Both the position numbers and the translations under genes were made by a program. Positions 20,380-27,665 of a stretch of 32,872 bases of DNA are shown piece after piece (positions within the stretch are counted from its first letter, which is position 1; every line of letters begins with the position of its first letter). A model generated the notes under the pieces. It saw only the letters and a program-made list of their open reading frames with translations, made no database searches and was not told the DNA's origin. The stretch spans positions 1-32,872 of IMG/VR virus record IMGVR_UViG_3300042554_001188. One strand, given 5' to 3'. The DNA is from a virus.

Positions 20380-22098
20380 ATGACCACGTCGATTGTGAAC
20401 GTCGCGCTTTCGTACGCGGCGCGAGGATGGAAGTTGGTGCCGCTCTACGGCGTCACCGAGCCAAAGGTCTGCACTTGCTGGAAAGGCAAGGACTGCGGGA
20501 CGCCGGGCAAGCACCCGGCAGGAGGAGACGGCTGGCAACTGCACGCATCGGACGACGAGGAGACGATCCTGTCGTGGTTTCAGGGCAACAAGCCGGTCAA
20601 CATTGGAGTCCTGCTCGGGCCTGCGTCTGGCGTCGTGGACGTTGAGCTTGACGACGACGATGCGAAGGCGGCGTGGGAGTCGCTCGGCCTGGGTGAAGTC
20701 TGGACGCCGACGTATCGCGCCGGTCGTGGTCCGCATCGGCTGTTCCGCTGGGACGAGGGTCTGCCTGCGGTGCAGGTGCGCAAGCCGCTCGGCATCGAGG
20801 TTCGTATCGGCAACGGCGGCAAGGCGGCGCAGTCGGTGCTGCCGCCGAGTCGGCACCATACCGGCGTCTACTACGATTGGGTTCCGGGACTGTCGCCGGA
20901 CGACGTGGAATTGGCACCGCTTCCTGAGAAGTTGGTCGCCCTGCTCTGGAATGACGACGGCAGCGGGCAACTGCGGACGAGCGTAGCGAGGTCGCCAGCG
21001 CGCGAGGTGCTGCACCGCGACGTGAAGACCGGAGAGCGGAACAACGAACTGCACCGCTTCGCCGTCTCGGAGGCGTTTCGTGCGGGGCCGAACCTCGACG
21101 ATGAGCGAGAGCAGCAAGACCTGCTGCTCAAGTTGCGTGCCGTCAACGTCGTGATGTGCAAGCCGCCGCTCGAAGACTCCGAGATTGTGGCGGTCTATCG
21201 CTCGGCGATCTCGTGGGTGCGAAAGAACCGATCGGCAGGCGTGGACGAGCGGGCCGCGATCGCGGCGGCGGCGACGATCGCGCCTACTCCGCGCAACACC
21301 GGGGCTGCGATTCCGACGCAGGGATGGCAGCGGGTGTTCACGGAGATCGGGCTTTCGTTCGCACCGCTCGTGCCGGATTCCGGCAGCGATCCCGAGTGGG
21401 GGCCGGGCGAATGGCGGCTGACGGTCGTCCACTCCGACCCACTGGAGTACCGGCTGCACGTTCCCGCGTGGCGTCAGCACACAGCCGACGGCACGGGCAA
21501 CGTGTCACTGACGGTGGATCAGTACCGCTCTGCTACGAAGACGGCGGCGCAGGTGCTGGCCGCGACGGGTACGGTGATGCTCGACGATGATCCGAAGCGG
21601 TGGAAGAAAATCTGGGACGGCGGCTACAAGGTCGTGGACTCCCGCGACGACGACGGCAAGGCACGCACGAGTCACACGGCTCGCGGCGTCAAGGCGAAGC
21701 TCTTGGACAACCCGTCCCACGAGCAGCCAGGAGCATCGAGCCTGCGGTACGTGCTCCTGGCTACATGGCTTTACGACCGGCTGTCGCAGGCGTCGCAGCC
21801 GTCGGACGACGACGTACCCGATCCGACCGGACGGGCGTCGTGGCGGCAGGACGGCACGCTCTGGTTCGCCTGGGGCAAAGTCTGGGAGGACATCGAGCGG
21901 CAGCACCGGGTGAACGACGGTGAGCGGATTGCCCTCAAGAGGCGTCTGCTGGCCCGTATCGGAGGCGATCGGGACTTCACCCACCGGGAACACCGTCATC
22001 TCGGAGGAGCCCGCAAATCGTACGTGGTGTGGTCTCGGAGGGAGTTCGCTGTGCTGGAGGAGATGGCGGCTACGGAGCGTGCCGAGGGCGTTGTATAG
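20380..22098 (+). CDS. Bifunctional DNA primase/polymerase (Prim-Pol) with PriCT_1-like domain
   Basis: The start is ATG 20380, directly after GGAGGAATC; an earlier ATG at 20323 is inside the hairpin. The 572-residue protein opens ALSYAARGWKLVPLYG, typical of Prim-Pol (DNA_primase-polymerase) N-termini; it includes VVDVELDDDD, GRGPHRLFRWDEG and PPSRHHTGVYYDW, with the expected metal-binding acidic pair and His. After that, RNNELHRFAVSEAFRAGPNLDDEREQQDLLLKLRAVN fits the primase C-terminal 1 domain. The final ~250 residues have no known domain and no ATPase motif. It would make primers and possibly extend them. Helicase activity must come from another protein. Confidence 0.85.
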   Translation: MTTSIVNVALSYAARGWKLVPLYGVTEPKVCTCWKGKDCGTPGKHPAGGDGWQLHASDDEETILSWFQGNKPVNIGVLLGPASGVVDVELDDDDAKAAWESLGLGEVWTPTYRAGRGPHRLFRWDEGLPAVQVRKPLGIEVRIGNGGKAAQSVLPPSRHHTGVYYDWVPGLSPDDVELAPLPEKLVALLWNDDGSGQLRTSVARSPAREVLHRDVKTGERNNELHRFAVSEAFRAGPNLDDEREQQDLLLKLRAVNVVMCKPPLEDSEIVAVYRSAISWVRKNRSAGVDERAAIAAAATIAPTPRNTGAAIPTQGWQRVFTEIGLSFAPLVPDSGSDPEWGPGEWRLTVVHSDPLEYRLHVPAWRQHTADGTGNVSLTVDQYRSATKTAAQVLAATGTVMLDDDPKRWKKIWDGGYKVVDSRDDDGKARTSHTARGVKAKLLDNPSHEQPGASSLRYVLLATWLYDRLSQASQPSDDDVPDPTGRASWRQDGTLWFAWGKVWEDIERQHRVNDGERIALKRRLLARIGGDRDFTHREHRHLGGARKSYVVWSRREFAVLEEMAATERAEGVV

Positions 22099-22247
22099 GA
22101 AAAAAATACATACCCTCTGAGGCTTCGCGGCAGTTCGTTTTTCCCGTCAACGTGCGTTTGGTGCCGTAAAACGCGGCACCAAACGTGCCGTGAAAAACCG
22201 CGAGAAAACGGTTTTTGGAACCAAAAAAAGATCGTGTCAACTTTTTG
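22087..22247 (+). repeat. Structured intergenic element, copy 2
   Basis: Starting in the last codons of the primase, the element repeats the layout of 12960-13130: GGAAAAA / TTTTTCC (H1, 22098-22104 with 22138-22144), AGGCTTCGCGGC (22120-22131, identical in both copies), a perfect 12-base hairpin CGTTTGGTGCCG / CGGCACCAAACG (H2, 22155-22185), AAAAACCG / CGGTTTTT (H3, 22193-22216), and ACTTTTTG (22240-22247). Stem sequences differ between copies but positions and pairing are kept. It lies between primase and SF1 helicase genes and holds no gene of its own. Confidence 0.6.
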
Positions 22248-22271
22248 TATGACTCCTGCGAGGGGGTGCCT

Positions 22272-23921
22272 GTGAAGATAGCGAGACTGATCGGTGCCGC
22301 TGGCAGCGGAAAGACGACCGAGTTGTTGCGGATCATGGAGGGAGCCCTGCCGCAGTTAGGCAACGACCCTCTACGCCTTGGATTCGCGAGCTTCACGCGG
22401 GCGGCGCGGGCCGAGGCGGTCGGGCGGGCGAGCGTGGCGTGGGGCGTCGATCCGAGCCTGCTGGAGGGCCGTGGTTGGTTCCGCACCGTGCATTCGACCT
22501 GCAAGCGATGCTTGGAGGTGCAGCCGGGGCAACTGATCGGCGACACGCAGAAGGACTTGGAGTGGATCAGCAACGTGCTCGGCGTGCGGCTCTCGACGGA
22601 GTTGGACGACGAGGTCGGAAGGCAGCGGTTCATCGGCGATCCGGTCGTCTCTGCCTCGCTCAACTGCTGGTCGCTGTGCCGGTCGTCGCTGATGCCTCTA
22701 GACGAGGTCGTGAGGCGGATGCGATCCGTGGATGACGACGTTCCCGACTATGCGGCGATTGTTCGCATATCCGAACGGTACGAGATGGCGAAGCGCGTCG
22801 AAGATCGGCTCGACTTCACCGACCTGCTGACGCGATTCGCTGGACTGCGTGTCGATCCTTCCAGCGGCATCTCCCGCGTCGAGCCGGAAGGTTACTTGCC
22901 GCCCGTCGAGGCGTGGCTGTTCGACGAGCAGCAGGACGCGAGTCCGCTGCTCGACATCGTGTGCAAGCGTCTCGTGACGGCACCGAGCGTGAAGTGGTGC
23001 TACGTCGTCGGCGATCCGTTCCAGGCGATCTACGGCTTCGCAGGATCGTCGGCGGATTGCTTCCTCGGCTGGCCCGCCGCGAAGGAACGGACCATGCCGA
23101 AGTCCTACCGCTGCCCTGCTCCGATTCTTGAGCTCGGCGAGCGGTGCTTGCGGAGGATGAAGCGTGGCTACTTCGATCGCGGCGTCGCGCCAGCGGATCA
23201 TGTCGGGTGCGTTTTCGAGGCCGATGACCTCGAAAAACCGATCAGCATCGCCAATCCGAATGAGGACTGGCTTTTTTTAGCGCGTACTAACTACCACGCA
23301 AAACGCATGATCGCAGCCCTGCACGTGGCCGGAAAGCCGTGCCGCTGGGTGAAGTCGCCCGACGGAGCGACGAACCGAGGCGACGGGCTCAAGGCGCTCT
23401 TCGCGCTGGAGCGAGACGAACCGATCAGTGGCAAGCAGTGGGCGCACGCTCTCGAACTTCTGCCGACGACGAACAAGGACAAGCAGCCGATTCTGACACG
23501 CGGCACAAAGACGCGCTGGGCGAAGGAACACTGCGACGATTGGGACACGATCTTCGCGTCCGACCTTTCCAGCGTCGGCGTCGCCGAGGCTGGCATCGAT
23601 GCGATCCGGTCTGGCTCGTGGTGCTCGCTGGTTGATCGCGGTGAGCAGTGGCGGCGGCAGGCCGTGACGTGGGGGGCCGAACTCGCGGCGAACCCACGCA
23701 TCCGCGTCGGAACGATTCATTCGGTCAAAGGTGCCGAAGCCGACAACGTCGCCGTGCTGACCACGATCGGCTCCCGCGTCGAGCAGGGCATGGAGAACCC
23801 TGACCAAGCAGACGAGGAGCACCGCATCGCCTACGTCGCCGTGACGCGTGCGAGACGGAATCTGTACGTCGTGAACGAGGGCAAGGCCGGAAGGCGGGTG
23901 CCACGCATGGAGGTGCTATGA
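22272..23921 (+). CDS. SF1 UvrD-like DNA helicase
   Basis: I chose GTG 22272, which follows GAGGGGG; a TTG at 22215 is inside the structured element. The 549-residue protein has Walker A GAAGSGKT (residues 8-15), LFDEQQDAS (motif II, 218-222), VVGDPFQAIYGFAG (motif III), KSYRCPAPILELGERC (motif IV), VGTIHSVKGAEADNVAVL (motif V) and RIAYVAVTRARRNLYVV (motif VI). This is the full set for a UvrD/Rep-like 3'-5' helicase. It probably unwinds DNA at the replication fork together with the Prim-Pol next to it. It overlaps the next gene by 4 bases. Confidence 0.9.
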   Translation: MKIARLIGAAGSGKTTELLRIMEGALPQLGNDPLRLGFASFTRAARAEAVGRASVAWGVDPSLLEGRGWFRTVHSTCKRCLEVQPGQLIGDTQKDLEWISNVLGVRLSTELDDEVGRQRFIGDPVVSASLNCWSLCRSSLMPLDEVVRRMRSVDDDVPDYAAIVRISERYEMAKRVEDRLDFTDLLTRFAGLRVDPSSGISRVEPEGYLPPVEAWLFDEQQDASPLLDIVCKRLVTAPSVKWCYVVGDPFQAIYGFAGSSADCFLGWPAAKERTMPKSYRCPAPILELGERCLRRMKRGYFDRGVAPADHVGCVFEADDLEKPISIANPNEDWLFLARTNYHAKRMIAALHVAGKPCRWVKSPDGATNRGDGLKALFALERDEPISGKQWAHALELLPTTNKDKQPILTRGTKTRWAKEHCDDWDTIFASDLSSVGVAEAGIDAIRSGSWCSLVDRGEQWRRQAVTWGAELAANPRIRVGTIHSVKGAEADNVAVLTTIGSRVEQGMENPDQADEEHRIAYVAVTRARRNLYVVNEGKAGRRVPRMEVL

Positions 23922-24412
23922 ATCGACGAGCAAGGAGGCTCGAAGCGCTTTTGACCGAAATACGCGAAGAAGTGCTGTGCTGGGACTCAAACCACAAAGG
24001 AAAGCGATGGGAGTCCGATTTCGCTGCTGCGTGCCGCGAGCGCGGGCTGTGCGTTGAAGAACCACAAGGCCGCGAAGACTTGCGAGTGAACGGACTCAAA
24101 GTGCAGTGCAAACATATTGACCAAGTACAAAAAAGCGGACGCATCGACATCACCAATCGCATCCCGGTGAAGTCGAATGGAGGGCTGCGAGGCTATGTGA
24201 CTTCTGAATGCGACGTGCTGGCGCTCAAGCACGAAGACGAGCTGTTTCTCGTTCCATCGACAACGCTGTGCGACGACAACGGAATCATTCAGAAGAGCGT
24301 CTATCCGTCTTCGCTACGACGGTTCCTGGACTACTGGGAGGTGTTCGAGACGGGATACGAACCGCCGCGCGTCGCTGTTCAAAATTGGCTTTTTGACGTT
24401 GAGGAATCATGA
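23918..24412 (+). CDS. PD-(D/E)xK endonuclease-like protein
   Basis: The ATG at 23918 overlaps the helicase stop (ATGA), giving 164 residues. KRWESDFAAACRERGLCVEEPQGREDLRVNGLKVQCKHIDQV shows an E, then D, then Q-C-K in the order of PD-(D/E)xK nucleases (Mrr or homing-type variants). ITNRIPVKSNGGLRGYVTSECDVLAL follows. The gene has AT-richer codon use than its neighbours (AAACCACAAAGGAAAG). A Holliday-junction, repair or homing-type function is possible; the call is on motif spacing only. Confidence 0.65.
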   Translation: MNRRARRLEALLTEIREEVLCWDSNHKGKRWESDFAAACRERGLCVEEPQGREDLRVNGLKVQCKHIDQVQKSGRIDITNRIPVKSNGGLRGYVTSECDVLALKHEDELFLVPSTTLCDDNGIIQKSVYPSSLRRFLDYWEVFETGYEPPRVAVQNWLFDVEES

Positions 24413-24750
24413 TCGACCTCTACGAAAGTAACCTCGTCTGCTACCGCTGCTCGGCGTCGTCGTGGGAACACGTTGGCGAGTTCGTCCCGATGAAAGGGCC
24501 GAGGCAGGACGTTCTGGCGTGCGCGTTCTGCGGCGTTCGGATGCGGGTTGATGCCGCAGCTAGGTCGGCTGCGGCTGAGCCGCGAGCCGACTGGGCTGAG
24601 TTCCGTTTCCAGTACGGGCGGTTCAAGGGCATGACGATCGCAGAGGCGGACGCCGAGCCAAACGGGCGTCGGTATCTGGAGCACCTTCGCGACACGAACG
24701 AGAAGTTGAAGACACGCATCGAGGAATACCTCGCCGCGTCCTCGGCGTAG
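24409..24750 (+). CDS. Zinc-ribbon protein with DUF3820-like end
   Basis: The 113-residue product from ATG 24409 (ATGA overlap) has a zinc ribbon CYRC ... CAFC (Cys 11, 14, 38, 41). FRFQYGRFKGMTIAEADAEPNGRRYLEHLRDTNEKLKTRIEEYL at the C-terminus matches the F-G-x-Y/F-K-G ... Y-L pattern of the small DUF3820 family, which occurs in exonuclease-linked phage proteins. It may be a nucleic-acid-binding accessory. It is followed by a terminator hairpin. Confidence 0.65.
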   Translation: MIDLYESNLVCYRCSASSWEHVGEFVPMKGPRQDVLACAFCGVRMRVDAAARSAAAEPRADWAEFRFQYGRFKGMTIAEADAEPNGRRYLEHLRDTNEKLKTRIEEYLAASSA

Positions 24751-24817
24751 CGGCTGCAGTCATCGGCCGCATGGATCGCCAAACCGTGAGAGGCGACGTA
24801 TCCACGGAACCCAGTAG

Positions 24818-24858
24818 CCGCCCCGCCGTGAATCTCCAGCACGGCGGGGCGGTTTGCT
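24818..24858 (+). terminator. Strong hairpin, likely terminator
   Basis: CCGCCCCGCCGTG (24818-24830) pairs perfectly over 13 bases with CACGGCGGGGCGG (24840-24852), loop AATCTCCAG, followed by TTTGCTTG. The rest of 24751-24882 contains no gene. It separates the replication cluster from the gp88-like gene. Confidence 0.7.
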
Positions 24859-24875
24859 TGACAGCGACTGTCAAG
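24857..24875 (+). promoter_or_regulatory. Perfect palindrome, candidate operator or promoter
   Basis: CTTGACAG-CGA-CTGTCAAG is a perfect 8-base inverted repeat 7 bases before ATG 24883. TTGACA inside it is also an ideal -35 hexamer, but no matching -10 lies 16-18 bases beyond, since the gene starts there. A repressor site acting on the gp88-like gene or on an outside regulator is possible. Confidence 0.55.
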
Positions 24876-24882
24876 TGGCGGC

Positions 24883-25629
24883 ATGAGCGTCGCTACGCTG
24901 GCACGAAAGCCGCAGTGGCACGATGAGCCTCTCGGCCCGTCGGAGAATCCATTCTCGACCAACAAGGTCACCGGGCATTCGCTGAACTTCCCGATCATCG
25001 GGACGTGCACGCCAACGCTCGTGTGTTCCGATACGTGCTACTTCGCCCGTGGCCCCGCGACTTGGACGGCGAGCTTGGCAAAGCAGCATCGGCTCTTGAA
25101 CTCATTGCGTGCCGATCCGCAGAGGCTCGCCGGTCGCATCGCTCATTGGTCAACGCGGCTGCGGCTCACGTTCATTCGCTGGTGCGGCGGCGGCGACCTC
25201 GTAGCTGAGACGCCAGCCTGCATCGACGCCGTAGCCTTGATGCTTCCAGGCGTGCCGCAGTGGGTCGTCACGCGCAAGCCTGAGATCGCTTCAACGATTC
25301 AGCCTCGCGACAACGTCTACGTTCACTTTTCGGTAGATCGGGCATCGTGGGCAAGGCTGGAAGAGTTTCGCGTGTTGGCTCCTCGCGGCCTGAAGTGGTT
25401 CTGGTCGTACCAGTGCGATCGAGGAGAGTCTCCAAGCGACGACGTTGCTCCTGTTGTGTTTCGGCATGGCTATGACCTTGACGGATCGCAGCCGATTGCG
25501 AGAGACTGCCCGCTCAATCTGAGCGAGTCGATTGTTCGGGTATGTGAATCATGCCGTCGCTGCTTCAACGGCGACGCTGTTCAAGGGGCAACGGAATGCC
25601 ACGGGAATCCAACATCGTCGCCGCGATAG
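24883..25629 (+). CDS. gp88-like phage protein
   Basis: The ATG at 24883 gives 248 residues. NKVTGHSLNFPIIGTCTPTLVCSDTCYFARG (about residues 27-57) is the signature of mycobacteriophage-type 'gene product 88' proteins: S-L-x-x-P-x-x-x-T-C ... C-x-x-x-C-Y. The rest has WSTRLRLTFIRWCGGGDLVAETPACIDAVALM and two Cys pairs (CESC, CHG) near the end. No mechanism is known for the family; the paired Cys would fit an iron-sulfur or metal centre. The last 34 bases overlap the next gene. Confidence 0.75.
   Translation: MSVATLARKPQWHDEPLGPSENPFSTNKVTGHSLNFPIIGTCTPTLVCSDTCYFARGPATWTASLAKQHRLLNSLRADPQRLAGRIAHWSTRLRLTFIRWCGGGDLVAETPACIDAVALMLPGVPQWVVTRKPEIASTIQPRDNVYVHFSVDRASWARLEEFRVLAPRGLKWFWSYQCDRGESPSDDVAPVVFRHGYDLDGSQPIARDCPLNLSESIVRVCESCRRCFNGDAVQGATECHGNPTSSPR
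25530..25543 (+). repeat. TGATTGTTCGG junction motif, copy inside the gp88-like gene
   Basis: GATTGTTCGGGTAT is the same motif as at the intergenic copies, here coding for IVRV. It lies 53 bases before ATG 25596 of the nuclease gene, the distance seen elsewhere, so it may serve that gene. A further copy, GATTGTTCGCATA, is within the SF1 helicase at 22757-22769. Confidence 0.5.
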
Positions 25630-25871
25630 TTCGGGAAGCCAAACAAGCAGGGTGGTGGGTCATGAAGATCCACGGCGGTCCGCATCAGTTGGCTGGCGTC
25701 CCCGACCTGCTCTGTCTTCGACGCGGCAAGGCGGTGTTCCTGGAAGTGAAGCAGCCGGGCAAGAAAGCCACGCCGCTGCAGGTCGCACGCATGAGGGAGA
25801 TCGAGACGCAGGGAGGCGCACCATGCAAGGTCGTTACGTGTCGCGAGGAGGCGATAGCCGCTCTGTCCTAG
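25596..25871 (+). CDS. VRR-NUC domain nuclease
   Basis: I took ATG 25596 because the domain starts at once: RESNIVAAIVREAKQAGWWVMKIHGGPHQLAGVPDLLCLRRGKAVFLEVKQPGKK. The E..., G-x-P-D (GVPDLL) and E-x-K (LEVKQ) motifs are those of VRR-NUC/PD-(D/E)xK nucleases, which cut Holliday junctions or other branched DNA. An earlier in-frame ATG at 25551 is possible but adds residues of the previous gene. The 91-residue length is normal for stand-alone VRR-NUC. High confidence for the fold. Confidence 0.85.
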   Translation: MPRESNIVAAIVREAKQAGWWVMKIHGGPHQLAGVPDLLCLRRGKAVFLEVKQPGKKATPLQVARMREIETQGGAPCKVVTCREEAIAALS

Positions 25872-26068
25872 GCTTCAAGATTCCTGTCGATCGCGAGCCA
25901 CCGGCTCCGACGCCGCTGGATGAAGTCATGTCAGTCATGTTTTTGGAAAGCGCACCGTGGGTGCAATCAAGAATCAAAAAACTGCGGTTGTCTGGCAGGC
26001 TCGTGCGCGGCTGGACACCGCCGACAGTGCCGGACCCGTGCGCCGCTTCGCCCGTGGAGGATTTATGA
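25823..26068 (+). CDS. Small protein overlapping the nuclease end
   Basis: ATG 25823, preceded by GGGAGG, lies 49 bases inside the end of the previous gene. The 81-residue product has GGDSRSVLGFKIPVDREPPAPTPLDEVMSVMFLESAPWVQSRIKKLRLSGRLVRGWTPP. No motif is recognised. The long overlap is unusual for this genome, so the gene is only probable. It overlaps the following ATG at 26065. Confidence 0.45.
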   Translation: MQGRYVSRGGDSRSVLGFKIPVDREPPAPTPLDEVMSVMFLESAPWVQSRIKKLRLSGRLVRGWTPPTVPDPCAASPVEDL

Positions 26069-26208
26069 GTGCACCGCTTCTGCTGTTCGTCTCTCTGCTT
26101 TACTGGGCTGTCGCGATCGAGCAGTGGTGGAAGGGCTCGCCAGCAGGGTTCGTCGTGTGGGCGAGCTACGGCACGGCGAACTGGGGGCTGATGTGGATGA
26201 CGAGGTGA
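26065..26208 (+). CDS. Tiny membrane protein
   Basis: ATG 26065 (ATGA overlap) gives 47 residues: APLLLFVSLLYWAVAIEQWWKGSPAGFVVWASYGTANWGLMWMTR. Two hydrophobic segments with a Trp-rich boundary fit a hairpin of two transmembrane helices. This is a candidate for a holin-like or membrane accessory protein, though it is not near any clear lysin. Followed 10 bases later by a terminator hairpin. Confidence 0.5.
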   Translation: MSAPLLLFVSLLYWAVAIEQWWKGSPAGFVVWASYGTANWGLMWMTR

Positions 26209-26218
26209 GCAGCACAGC

Positions 26219-26280
26219 GATCCCGGCGGGCAGGCACCGGCCCGATAATCCGGCACGCCGAACCCGCCGGGATCGTTTTG
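26219..26280 (+). terminator. Intrinsic terminator
   Basis: GATCCCGGCGGG (26219-26230) pairs perfectly with CCCGCCGGGATC (26263-26274), followed by GTTTTG. The 32-base loop holds a second hairpin (CCGG...). It closes the unit ending at the small membrane protein. Confidence 0.75.
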
Positions 26281-26321
26281 AGAACACGGAAGATCAACGG
26301 CGGCCACCGGAGGACTCAACC

Positions 26322-26567
26322 ATGACACATGGCGTAGCAGGGCCGTCCGTTGCATCGCTTGGTTCTCCGACTATCGCGTACCGCGTGGTGGCGGCGAGCA
26401 GCGCAAAGGCACTGGAGACGGAGGTAGCACTGTTGATCGCACAGGGATACTTGCCGATAGGTGGCGTCTCAGTGGCAGTGCTGCACAGGGAGTGGGAAAA
26501 CCAACTCAAGGGCTACACCGAGAGCGACGCCGACTGGGAGTATTCGCAGGCCATGCTGCGGCAGTGA
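26322..26567 (+). CDS. DUF1737-like small protein
   Basis: ATG 26322 follows CCGGAGGAC. The 81-residue product has YRVVAASSAKALETEVALLIAQGYLPIGGVSVAV, which matches the DUF1737 pattern Y-x-V-V ... L-E-x-x-V-x-x-x-I-x-x-G-Y-x-P-x-G-G. These small proteins occur in phages and bacteria and have no known activity. A 103-base gap before the protease gene holds no clear promoter or gene. Confidence 0.6.
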   Translation: MTHGVAGPSVASLGSPTIAYRVVAASSAKALETEVALLIAQGYLPIGGVSVAVLHREWENQLKGYTESDADWEYSQAMLRQ

Positions 26568-26670
26568 CGGTCGGAGAACTTGTGTTTCTACTGTCCGTAT
26601 GTTACGCCGCTTCCGTGTATCACGCCTCCGCTAACTGCAAGGCCACTAGCCTCGCGTGCCATGATCGGGC

Positions 26671-27462
26671 ATGCGACTCGTGGCGACTCTCATCGCCGTG
26701 TCGGCCCTCGCGGCATCCGCCGCCACGATTGACGAGTCGAAGGGCGACGGCCGCTACCTCGACTACGGTGCGACGTTCTCTGGCTACGTCGTGCGGGTCG
26801 TCGGCAACAACGCCGAAGGCGTGCCGCTCGCTGGTTCTGGCACGCTCATCTCGCCGCACTGGGTGCTCACGGCGGCACACGTGCCGCACGAGATGACGGC
26901 GGTGACCGTCGTTATCGGCGGCGAGCGTCTCGCGTGCGACCGCGTCGTGCGGCATCCCGAGTGGGAGGGCATCCACGGGTGGCACGACATCGCCCTGGTG
27001 CGGCTCGGGCGGCATCGGCACGCCGACGTGTATCCACGGCTCGCTGACGGCACCGAGCGGCTCGGGAGCGTCGCCGCCGCCGCTGGGTACGGGATGACAG
27101 GCACGCTCACACGCGGGCTCACGGGCGGCGACCAGCGGCTGCGGGCGGGGACGTGCGTCCTCGGGTCGATCGAGCACGGCGTGTATGTCTGCCCGATTCG
27201 CAGGACGCCCGACGCTGGGCCGCTCCCGGCGTGCATCGCACCTGGCGACTCGGGTGGCCCGCTCTGGGCGACGGCGATCGACGGCTCGACGAGGATTGTG
27301 GGCGTGAACTCGTACGTGGCCCGCGTCGGCGGGAAGACGAAGTACGTCCTCGGCGAGGAGTCGGGTCACACGCGCGTGGTGCTCTACCTCGATTGGATTC
27401 GCAGCGTGACCGGCGAACTTGACTCGCCATGCACGATGCCTGAATGCCAACCGCCACGCTGA
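26671..27462 (+). CDS. Secreted trypsin-like (S1) serine protease
   Basis: The 263-residue product begins with a signal-like segment (MRLVATLIAVSALAASAAT) that could be cleaved after Ala. VLTAAH (His70), HDIALV (Asp106) and PGDSGGP (Ser194) give the full S1 catalytic triad in order, and the Gly-Gly before the active Ser forms the oxyanion hole. Five Cys could make disulfides. Phages rarely carry such a gene. Roles could be lysis of a protein-rich envelope, damage to surface proteins, or processing of a virion or host factor. The RusA gene and a small protein follow. High confidence for fold and triad, low for function. Confidence 0.85.
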   Translation: MRLVATLIAVSALAASAATIDESKGDGRYLDYGATFSGYVVRVVGNNAEGVPLAGSGTLISPHWVLTAAHVPHEMTAVTVVIGGERLACDRVVRHPEWEGIHGWHDIALVRLGRHRHADVYPRLADGTERLGSVAAAAGYGMTGTLTRGLTGGDQRLRAGTCVLGSIEHGVYVCPIRRTPDAGPLPACIAPGDSGGPLWATAIDGSTRIVGVNSYVARVGGKTKYVLGEESGHTRVVLYLDWIRSVTGELDSPCTMPECQPPR

Positions 27463-27665
27463 GATTCCGCCTGCCCGAGGACGAGGGCGATTTCCGCGAC
27501 TGCGTCGAAGGCTCGCGGGCGAAGTCGATCGTCATCCTGCTCGATGACCACCTCGCCACCGAGATCAAGGGCGGCGAGCTCGGCCACGATGTCGAGGTGG
27601 CGTACCAGGAGCTCCGCGAGTGGCTGCGGAGTCAGTGTGCGGAGCACGGGCTCGATCTGCTGTGA
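27444..27665 (+). CDS. Small helical protein before RusA
   Basis: ATG 27444 overlaps the protease end by 19 bases. The 73-residue product (RFRLPEDEGDFRDCVEGSRAKSIVILLDDHLATEIKGGELGHDVEVAYQELREWLRSQC) resembles small phage proteins that accompany recombination genes: a strand, then helices with a W-L-R end. No motif is known. It overlaps RusA by 4 bases (GTGA). Confidence 0.55.
   Translation: MPTATLRFRLPEDEGDFRDCVEGSRAKSIVILLDDHLATEIKGGELGHDVEVAYQELREWLRSQCAEHGLDLL

Noticed and set aside
17186-21480. Antisense frames over the SF2 helicase (17186-18382) and primase (20365-21480)
   Set aside because: No motif in the - strand products, and the + strand genes have complete catalytic motifs.
22215-22271. 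UvrD-like helicase start at TTG 22215
   Set aside because: It lies inside the structured element, and the extra residues have no relation to helicase N-termini. GTG 22272 follows GAGGGGG and begins directly at the helicase core.
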